DNA of 19,024 nt from Clostridiales bacterium. Lineage in GTDB: Bacteria > Bacillota > Clostridia > Lachnospirales > WRAX01. The number at the start of each line of letters is the position of its first letter. Positions within the stretch are counted from its first letter, which is position 1. The notes below the pieces were generated by a model. It saw only the letters and a list, made by a program, of their open reading frames with translations. It made no database searches and had not been told where the DNA came from. The stretch covers positions 1 to 19,024 of the forward strand of contig JAITMW010000013.1 of assembly GCA_031277155.1 (NCBI GenBank), given 5' to 3'. Both the position numbers and the translations under genes were made by a program. This document shows positions 13,965-19,024 of the stretch, one piece after another.

Positions 13965-14011
13965 CGTAGGGCGGGGCTTGCCCCCGCCGCGCTATGGACA
14001 GGCGCCCTACG
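13965..14011. repeat. intergenic palindromic repeat between convergent genes, overlapping the ftsH stop
   Basis: The outer arms CGTAGGGCG (13965-13973) and CGCCCTACG (14003-14011) are perfect 9-bp complements. A competing inner stem GGCGGGG/CCCCGCC lies at 13970-13976/13982-13988. Sequences of this GTAGGGGCGGGGCTTGCCCC style are familiar to me as dispersed intergenic repeats in Clostridia (recollection, not searched). The right arm supplies the ftsH stop codon (TAG, 14009-14007). Confidence 0.65.
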
Positions 14012-15734
14012 ACGCTCTCATCATAATTTCGTCCAATTCCCTTTCGCACAGGCTTTCCTTGTCCAGCAGGGCCGATGCGATATTTTCCAGCGTATGGAAG
14101 TTTTTCTTCACAAGGGCCAATGCGGCGTCATACAGTCTGTTTATATGTAGGCGATACTCTTTGTGCTTGTCATCTTCGGAAAGCTCCGCCAATCCGGCGG
14201 TGCTGCTCATGCCATATTTTGACACATAATCCTTGATGATATGGTTGACCCGCTGTATATCATTGGAGGCCCCTGTTGTGATATTTTCCGGGCCAAAGAC
14301 GGCCTCTTCCGCGGCGCGCCCCGCCAACAGGGAAATGGCCTGGCTTTCCAGCTCCTGCTTTGTAAAATACATCTTGTCCGGCGGCAGATTGACACAAAAG
14401 CCCGCCGCGCCCTTGGTAGAGGGAATGATGGTGATTTTGGGGACGCTGTGCGCAGGCAGCAACAGCTTTGTAGCCAGCGCGTGGCCGCCCTCGTGATAGG
14501 CCGTGATGCGCCGCTCTTTGTCCTTGATGGCGCTGCGGTCTTTTTTTTCGCTGCCCGCTATGATGGTGTAATATGCCGTGTCTATGTCCTTTTGGCCAAT
14601 TTCACCGGCGCCGTTTTTGGCGGCGCTTATGGCGGCCTCGTTAAGCAGATTTTCCAGCATGGCGCCGCTGAAATACACGGTTTGGCGCGCCAATTCCTCC
14701 ATATCAACGCCGCGCCCAATGGGCTTGTTCATGGCATGTGTGTTTAGGATATTTTTGCGGCCCATTAAATCGGGCAGACCAATTTCAATTTGCCTGTCAA
14801 AGCGGCCGGGGCGCAAAAGCGCCTCATCCAGCGTATCCAGGCGGTTTGTGGCGGCAATTACAACAATGCCCTCGCCGCTGGAAAAGCCCGACATTTCAGC
14901 CAGCAGGGCATTAAGGGTCTGGTCACGCTCGTCATTGCCGCCGGTGTTGCCGCTTGTGCGTGTTTTGCCCACGGCGTCAATCTCATCAATAAAAATCACG
15001 GCCCGTCCCGCCGCCCGCGCCTTTTTAAACAGCTCGCGCACGCGCCCGGCCCCAACGCCCACATACATCTGCACAAAATCCGACCCGCTGGTGGCAAAAA
15101 ACGGCACGCCCGCCTCCCCTGCAATGGCCTTGGCCATCAGCGTTTTGCCCGTGCCCGGCGGCCCGTAAAAGATGATGCCCCGCGGCATACGCGCGCCATA
15201 CTTTGCGTATTTTTCGGGATTTTTGATAAAGTCCACCACATCCTGCACAGATTCCTTTGCCTCATCATTGCCCGCCACATGGCAAAAGCCTACATTTACG
15301 GCATTTTCGTCAGCGGCGGTCACATTTAGGGACATGGCGCTTTTGCCTGATGCCCTGCCAAACATCCGTATGATAAACACAAACATCACCACGAAAAACA
15401 CAATGGGCAAAACCGAGGACATCACGCCGCCCACCGAAAAGTTTGCCCCTTCGGACACCTCAATGCCCATCAGCAGCAGCTTTTCCTTCAGTGTGGGATT
15501 TCTGGGATTGCTGGTTTCATAAGCCGCCTCCGACCCCTGCGTATAAAAACGCAAAACGGGCGCCTCGTTTAAAATAACGCGCGTCACCTGCCCACCTTCC
15601 GCCATGGCCATAAATTCGGCATATGGCACAAACTCCGCCGCCTCGCCCGTATTTTCAAAATATATGAAAAATGCGGCCAATGCAATGGCAAATATGCATA
15701 AAGCCCCAATTATCTTGCCCTTCTTCGATTTCAT
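14007..15734 (-). CDS. ftsH: ATP-dependent membrane zinc metalloprotease FtsH
   Basis: A 575-aa protein with two N-terminal membrane segments (about 9-26 and 104-123) flanking an extracytoplasmic loop. The AAA module has Walker A G-P-P-G-T-G-K-T (191-198), Walker B V-I-F-I-D-E-I-D (246-253), pore loop F-V-Q-M-Y-V-G (220-226) and arginine-finger region R-P-G-R-F-D-R (308-314). The protease domain has H414-E-G-G-H418 and Asp492 as zinc ligands. It degrades misfolded membrane proteins and short-lived regulators. The usual HEAGH reads HEGGH. I chose the ATG at 15734 (MKSKKGK): GGGAGGAG lies upstream, whereas the open frame to 15905 has no site. The tail is shorter than in E. coli, and its last codon and stop lie in a palindromic repeat. 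Confidence 0.95.
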   Translation of the reverse strand: MKSKKGKIIGALCIFAIALAAFFIYFENTGEAAEFVPYAEFMAMAEGGQVTRVILNEAPVLRFYTQGSEAAYETSNPRNPTLKEKLLLMGIEVSEGANFSVGGVMSSVLPIVFFVVMFVFIIRMFGRASGKSAMSLNVTAADENAVNVGFCHVAGNDEAKESVQDVVDFIKNPEKYAKYGARMPRGIIFYGPPGTGKTLMAKAIAGEAGVPFFATSGSDFVQMYVGVGAGRVRELFKKARAAGRAVIFIDEIDAVGKTRTSGNTGGNDERDQTLNALLAEMSGFSSGEGIVVIAATNRLDTLDEALLRPGRFDRQIEIGLPDLMGRKNILNTHAMNKPIGRGVDMEELARQTVYFSGAMLENLLNEAAISAAKNGAGEIGQKDIDTAYYTIIAGSEKKDRSAIKDKERRITAYHEGGHALATKLLLPAHSVPKITIIPSTKGAAGFCVNLPPDKMYFTKQELESQAISLLAGRAAEEAVFGPENITTGASNDIQRVNHIIKDYVSKYGMSSTAGLAELSEDDKHKEYRLHINRLYDAALALVKKNFHTLENIASALLDKESLCERELDEIMMRAS

Positions 15735-15815
15735 GCAATCTCCTCCCAAATTTGTTCTATGTATATTACGGCATTTCGCCGCAAAATTGGTATGGCGAAA
15801 ATATGGGAAGGCGAG

Positions 15816-15845
15816 TTGACACCTCCCCCCGGCATATGTTATGCT
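15816..15845 (+). promoter_or_regulatory. candidate plus-strand promoter upstream of a terminator-like hairpin
   Basis: A perfect TTGACA (15816-15821), an 18-bp spacer and TATGCT (15840-15845). It points away from ftsH into the 3' end of the small basic gene on the opposite strand. A start would fall near 15852. Confidence 0.4.
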
Positions 15846-16054
15846 GTAATCATCAAAATAGCATAAATCGAAAAATCCAAACTTGGCTGATGCTCTCGCT
15901 GCCATTGTTTGGATTTTTTCCGATTATATGCCTTTAAATTTGGGGTTTTCCTTGTTGCGGGATTAAGCGCCCCCCAATCCCTGCGCTGCGCGGCGTGATA
16001 CTCGCGCTGCTCGCGCTTTGACCGCTTGTTTAGCGGTATGAATTTCTGCTTCAT
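15839..16054 (-). CDS. small basic conserved-type protein, 71 aa
   Basis: Starts MKQKFIPLNKRSKREQREYH and continues with A-A-Q-R-R-D-W-G-A-L-N-P-A-T-R-K-T-P-N and K-A-Y-N-R-K-K (41-47). I recognise this as a type of short Lys/Arg-rich protein that recurs, unnamed, in Clostridia. The FIPL...SK..QREYH...R..WG.LNP.TR pattern is the basis; this is memory, not a search. The function is unknown. The charge suggests RNA or ribosome association, but nothing in the sequence proves it. AGAGGT lies 7-8 nt before ATG. The last 25 codons or so overlap a strong terminator-like hairpin, so the natural C-terminus may be unusual. It lies about 100 nt upstream of ftsH on the same strand. Confidence 0.55.
   Translation of the reverse strand: MKQKFIPLNKRSKREQREYHAAQRRDWGALNPATRKTPNLKAYNRKKSKQWQREHQPSLDFSIYAILMITA
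15869..15922. terminator. bidirectional intrinsic terminator-like hairpin
   Basis: AAAAATCCAAAC (15871-15882) and GTTTGGATTTTT (15907-15918) form a perfect 12-bp stem. An inner TGGC/GCCA pairing (15884-15887/15901-15904) shortens the loop. U-runs would follow on both strands. It would end a plus-strand RNA from the promoter at 15816, and on the minus strand it falls inside the last codons of the small basic gene. Confidence 0.6.
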
Positions 16055-16077
16055 TGCAACACCTCTTTCAATATATT

Positions 16078-16111
16078 CCCCTCCTCTGGAGGGGTGGGCT
16101 TCAGCCCGGGG
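16078..16111. repeat. tandem intergenic hairpins
   Basis: CCCCTCC-TCT-GGAGGGG (16078-16094; perfect 7-bp stem) is followed after one base by GGGC-TTCA-GCCC (16096-16107; 4-bp stem) and then GGGG. It lies between the yjfB-like gene and the small basic gene. The CCCCTCCnnnGGAGGGGTGG... layout resembles dispersed repeats I recall from clostridial genomes. It could act as a terminator or mRNA-stabilising end, but there is no U-run. Confidence 0.55.
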
Positions 16112-16121
16112 TGGTTATGCC

Positions 16122-16322
16122 CTATGTCATAACATCAAGCATCATGCCCGTACCATCAAAGCCCACGGGCGCCATATTTACAGATTGCAGCAAATCCGCC
16201 ATCATCTCGCTTTGCAGCCTCATTTGCTCCATGGCGTTGTCCAGCACCCTAATGCTGATTTCATTCATTAAATTGGCTTGCGCCATCTGCGTCGAAAGCC
16301 TCGCAATTCCCATAACATCCAT
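16122..16322 (-). CDS. YjfB-like putative motility protein, 66 aa
   Basis: A short protein matching the YjfB family layout. M-D-V-M-G-I-A-R-L-S-T-Q-M-A-Q-A-N-L-M-N-E-I-S-I-R-V-L (1-27) is an amphipathic N-terminal helix. D-N-A-M-E-Q-M-R-L-Q-S-E-M-M-A-D-L-L-Q-S forms a second helix, and the tail is short. The family is annotated as putative motility protein on genome context; its molecular role is not known to me. AGGAGGTG lies 6 nt before the ATG at 16322, which fixes the start; an upstream in-frame GTG would sit on that site. It begins 21 nt after holA and is probably co-transcribed. No flagellar gene is in the window. Confidence 0.75.
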   Translation of the reverse strand: MDVMGIARLSTQMAQANLMNEISIRVLDNAMEQMRLQSEMMADLLQSVNMAPVGFDGTGMMLDVMT

Positions 16323-16343
16323 GTAAAACACCTCCTATGCCCA

Positions 16344-17348
16344 TTATATCATATCGTCATATTTTGCGCAAGTCTTAATAATCAAAATTTCCACAGCCAT
16401 CGCGTCCCCCATTTGCCCGCTTTTTATGGCATAATCCGTCTCCAGGCAAGCCTCAAGAGCAGCAAGCATTGCCGCGCGGGAAAAGCCGCGGCTGCCTTCG
16501 ATAAATTCGCTCACGGCAAAGGGGTGCAGGGCCAGCTTTGCGGCGATGTCCTTTTGGGACATTTTGGCGGCCAGATGGGCGCATTGCAAATAAAACCTAA
16601 ACTGCCGGGCCAGCATGGTCAACACCATCAGCGGGCTTTCCTTTGCGGCAATCAAATTGGCATACAGCACCGCCGCACGTTTCGCGTCCTTGCTGCCAAT
16701 GGCCCGCATCAAATCAAAAATTTTGGCCTCCAGGGATTTTGTGCATACCGCGTCCACATCGGCATTGGTGATTTCGCCGTGCAGCTTATAGGCCGCCAGC
16801 TTTGCGATTTCATTGTGCAGCAGCGACATATCGGCGGCGGTATTGCGCAGCAGATAGATGGCCGTGTGCTTTGGCAGCTTTGCGCCCAATGATGCGCACA
16901 ATTTCACGGCCCAATTGGCCAAATCCGCCTCTTTGGGGGTTTTGGCCTCCATGACGGCGCCGTGCTTGCTAACGGCCTTATACAGCCGCCCGCGCTTGTC
17001 CACATCATCTTCGGCAAAGATGATAACGGTGCTTTCGGGGATGTCCGCTACAAAATTTGTCATACTTTCAGAATCATCCTTGCGGCCGCCTTGAAACAAA
17101 CCGCTGTCCTGCACAATGACAAGGCGGCGCTGTGCCAAAAAAGGCATGGTTTCGGCGGCTTCCATGATGCGCGCCGCCGGGTGGAGCTTGCCCGAAAAAA
17201 TCTCCATGTTCATCTCCCGCGCCTCTTTGGGCAGGGCCGCGTCAATCAGGCTTTGGCGCCAGCGTCCGGACAGAAAGGCCTCCGGGCCGAAGAAAAGATA
17301 ACAGCGTGCAAAATTGCCGGTTTTTATGTGATTCGCCAATTCTTTCAT
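16344..17348 (-). CDS. holA: DNA polymerase III delta subunit (YqeN-type HolA)
   Basis: A 334-aa protein of normal length for the clamp-loader delta subunit. The N-terminal domain starts with C-Y-L-F-F-G-P-E-A-F-L (16-26), the degenerate nucleotide-binding region. The middle holds F-A-E-D-D-V-D-K-R-G-R-L-Y-K-A-V-S-K-H-G (110-129). The C-terminal helical collar contains A-R-Q-F-R-F-Y-L-Q-C-A-H-L-A (about 247-260) and H-P-F-A-V-S-E-F. Delta opens the sliding clamp ring during loading at the fork. GAGGTG lies 6 nt upstream of ATG. It follows comEC, a gene order common in Firmicutes. Confidence 0.92.
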   Translation of the reverse strand: MKELANHIKTGNFARCYLFFGPEAFLSGRWRQSLIDAALPKEAREMNMEIFSGKLHPAARIMEAAETMPFLAQRRLVIVQDSGLFQGGRKDDSESMTNFVADIPESTVIIFAEDDVDKRGRLYKAVSKHGAVMEAKTPKEADLANWAVKLCASLGAKLPKHTAIYLLRNTAADMSLLHNEIAKLAAYKLHGEITNADVDAVCTKSLEAKIFDLMRAIGSKDAKRAAVLYANLIAAKESPLMVLTMLARQFRFYLQCAHLAAKMSQKDIAAKLALHPFAVSEFIEGSRGFSRAAMLAALEACLETDYAIKSGQMGDAMAVEILIIKTCAKYDDMI

Positions 17349-17388
17349 TGCTTCACCTCATTAAGATTGCCTGCACAACCGGCCATGT

Positions 17389-17483
17389 CGACTAAAGATT
17401 CCGACTAACTCGGCGGGTTAAACGACTTGTAGTCGTTACTTCAGCAGGGTTTACCCTGCATCCCCTGTCAAACAAAAGACCCG
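17389..17483. repeat. tandem-hairpin intergenic stretch between comEC and holA
   Basis: Three hairpins in a row: CCGA-CTAAC-TCGG (17401-17413), AACGACT-TGT-AGTCGTT (17421-17437; perfect 7 bp) and GCAGGG-TTTA-CCCTGC (17444-17459; 6 bp). CGGGT (17414-17418) and ACCCG (17479-17483) could enclose the last two. CGACTAA is directly repeated at 17389-17395 and 17402-17408. There is no U-run on the minus strand, so it is not a classical terminator. It fills the whole gap apart from the holA ribosome binding site. Confidence 0.6.
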
Positions 17484-19024
17484 TTATGGATTCAACATTG
17501 TGCGTACCTGCAAACTGCGCCCGTCGCTGCGCACCAGTATCGCGCCATATGTGGCCGTATTATAAAACGGCACGCCATGGTCATACAGGCGGCGCGTCAC
17601 GGACGGATGCGGATGGCCAAACATATTGTTGCGCCCGGCGGAAATTATGGCCAGGCGCGGGTTCACGGCTTGCACAAAGGCGTCCGATGTGGATGTGCGG
17701 CTGCCGTGATGGGCCGCCAGCAAAATGTCGGCGTCAATACCGCCGCCCCGCACCACAAGATATTCTTCCGCGGCCGCATAAATATCCCCCGGCAGCAATA
17801 TGGAATTGTTACCATGCACCAGACGCAGCACCAGCGAATTGTTGTTGGCGCCCCTAAAAGTTTGCCGCTGATATGGAAACAGCGCGTAAAGCCGCATATC
17901 ATGAAAATGCAGCACTTCCCCCGCCGAAATATAGCTTACCGGCGTATTTGTGGCAGCCGCTGCGGCCCGCATGGCCTGATACATATAATATTCTTCGTCG
18001 CTGTTGGCCGCGGCCAAAATCAAATGCTCCACACGTCCCGCATAAATGGCCTCTACCAGCCCCAGGGTGTGGTCTCTGTGGTTGTGGCTGGCGATGGCGG
18101 TGGCTTGGCCAATTCCCCGATAGCTAAGATATGGCAAAAGCGTGAAGGTGCCCACATTTTCGCCCACCTCGCGGCCAAAGGTCCCGCCGCCGTCAATGAT
18201 AACGGCAGAGCCGCCCCGGGAAACCACGGTGGATTTGCCCTGGCCAATGTCCAAAAAGGTGATGTTGATATATGGATTGAGGCGCGCCGCCGCAAAAGAG
18301 GCCGAAAAGCCCAGAAGCACAGCCATTGCCGCAATACCCAGCCTGGGCGCCGCATTTTTGCCCATGTGCATAATCGCAATGAAGGCAATTATGGCGCCAA
18401 TGCCGATTATCACAACGGCGACGCCGGGCCGCCCCGTTATTATTGTAGCATATGGCAGGCGCAATGACCAGCCTATTACAAAATCGTAAATTGTGAGCAA
18501 AATCCACAGCGGAAAGGCCAGAATTTGCGCCGCGAGAAGGCCCACGGCGCCGAATATGCCGATTATGGCAATCGCAAAGCCCAGCACAATCACAAAAAAG
18601 ACGCTGGGCAGCAAAATGAAGTTGACCAGGGGCGACACGGGCGAAACCTCATAGAAAAACCAGGCGTTGACGATGAAATAGGCGGCATTTGCGGCAATTG
18701 TGCCCGCCAGATATTTTTTTGCGTACCAGCTGTTTATAAACGGCGCAACGCGGCGAAACCTTGCGGCCAGCATGGCCAGGGCCTTGTCCACAGGCGGCGT
18801 GCCCAAAGAAAGGGCCAGCACAACGGAAAACGAATATATAAAACCGGGGTCGAAAAGATACAGCGGCTGAAAAAGCAGCAGGGCGACGGCGGCGATGGAT
18901 ATTGACGTGGATGTATCGCCCTCATAGCCCAGCAGGCCCGATATCACAAGGGCTATGCCCATTATGGCAGCGCGCACCGCGGCCACCCCCGCACCCGTCA
19001 GTATTGTGAAAAGCACGATGAAGA
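17484..19024 (-). CDS. comEC: ComEC/Rec2 DNA-uptake channel, C-terminal part (5' end outside window)
   Basis: About 513 residues are present and the frame runs off the right edge (the GTG at 19016 is internal). The first half is the polytopic competence domain, beginning at T-G-A-G-V-A-A-V-R-A-A-I-M and continuing through Y-L-F-D-P-G-F-I-Y-S-F-S. The C-terminal third is a metallo-beta-lactamase-fold domain: F-L-D-I-G-Q-G-K-S-T, I-I-D-G-G-G, H-N-H-R-D-H (metal ligands), L-L-P-G-D-I and L-A-A-H-H-G-S. ComEC carries single-stranded DNA across the membrane, and the extracytoplasmic lactamase-like domain probably degrades the second strand. No comEA is visible; it would lie upstream, outside the window. 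Confidence 0.95.
   Translation of the reverse strand, partial: FIVLFTILTGAGVAAVRAAIMGIALVISGLLGYEGDTSTSISIAAVALLLFQPLYLFDPGFIYSFSVVLALSLGTPPVDKALAMLAARFRRVAPFINSWYAKKYLAGTIAANAAYFIVNAWFFYEVSPVSPLVNFILLPSVFFVIVLGFAIAIIGIFGAVGLLAAQILAFPLWILLTIYDFVIGWSLRLPYATIITGRPGVAVVIIGIGAIIAFIAIMHMGKNAAPRLGIAAMAVLLGFSASFAAARLNPYINITFLDIGQGKSTVVSRGGSAVIIDGGGTFGREVGENVGTFTLLPYLSYRGIGQATAIASHNHRDHTLGLVEAIYAGRVEHLILAAANSDEEYYMYQAMRAAAAATNTPVSYISAGEVLHFHDMRLYALFPYQRQTFRGANNNSLVLRLVHGNNSILLPGDIYAAAEEYLVVRGGGIDADILLAAHHGSRTSTSDAFVQAVNPRLAIISAGRNNMFGHPHPSVTRRLYDHGVPFYNTATYGAILVRSDGRSLQVRTMLNP

Noticed and set aside
15735..15905. N-terminal extension of FtsH
   Set aside because: No ribosome binding site; the added residues do not look like FtsH, while ATG 15734 follows GGGAGGAG and begins the usual basic-hydrophobic start.
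17421..17459. Intrinsic terminator after comEC
   Set aside because: The hairpins are not followed by a U-run in the minus direction, and holA follows in the same orientation.
1..19024. CRISPR array, tRNA or rRNA genes, prophage or toxin-antitoxin genes
   Set aside because: No regularly spaced repeats, cloverleaf sequences, rRNA-like stretches or matching protein families were seen.

Overview
The window reads as chromosomal DNA from an uncultured-type anaerobic Firmicute, most likely class Clostridia. The pointers are a minC-minD-minE-rodA-mgsA run, ZapA, a YqeN-type DNA polymerase III delta subunit next to a YjfB-like peptide, a clostridial Hsp33, strong GGAGG-type ribosome binding sites and sigma-A promoters. 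Almost everything is on the minus strand; one large secreted-protein gene on the plus strand interrupts it. I saw no rRNA, tRNA, CRISPR array, transposase or phage gene.

Layout in transcription order for the minus strand (right to left). (1) 19024-16122: comEC (5' end outside the window), holA and a yjfB-like gene, with a tandem-hairpin stretch between comEC and holA. (2) 16111-14007: a tandem hairpin, a small basic protein gene and ftsH; the ftsH stop codon lies in an intergenic palindrome. (3) 11620-13878, plus strand: a 752-residue secreted multidomain protein behind its own promoter and an elaborate, about 160-nt, folded leader. (4) 11355-4826: zapA, an ftsW/rodA gene, an S41-protease-like lipoprotein, a long fold-back element, a GNAT acetyltransferase, a class B penicillin-binding protein, a GyrI-like protein and a DUF3788-like protein. 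(5) 4716-1: a second operon with its own promoter: minC, minD, minE, rodA, a methylglyoxal-synthase homologue, hslO, a small unknown gene and the start of nadE. Genes in this operon are tightly packed, with stop codons embedded in the next ribosome binding site or overlapping the next start.

Functionally the core is cell-envelope growth and division. ZapA (Z-ring bundling), two SEDS polymerases, one class B transpeptidase and the MinCDE site-selection system lie within about 10 kb. Around it are proteostasis genes (ftsH, hslO), DNA uptake and replication genes (comEC, holA) and metabolism (mgsA homologue, nadE).

The most unusual signals are non-coding or are deviations in known genes. They are: the leader RNA at 11442-11608, with a 24-pair closing helix, three abutting hairpins and an alternative pairing that would cover the ribosome binding site; the fold-back element at 7881-8014; a methylglyoxal-synthase homologue whose catalytic Asp/His/Asp positions are Glu/Gly/Gly; and a rodA gene whose only well-placed start codon appears to be ATC. 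Intergenic hairpin sequences of several types recur through the window.
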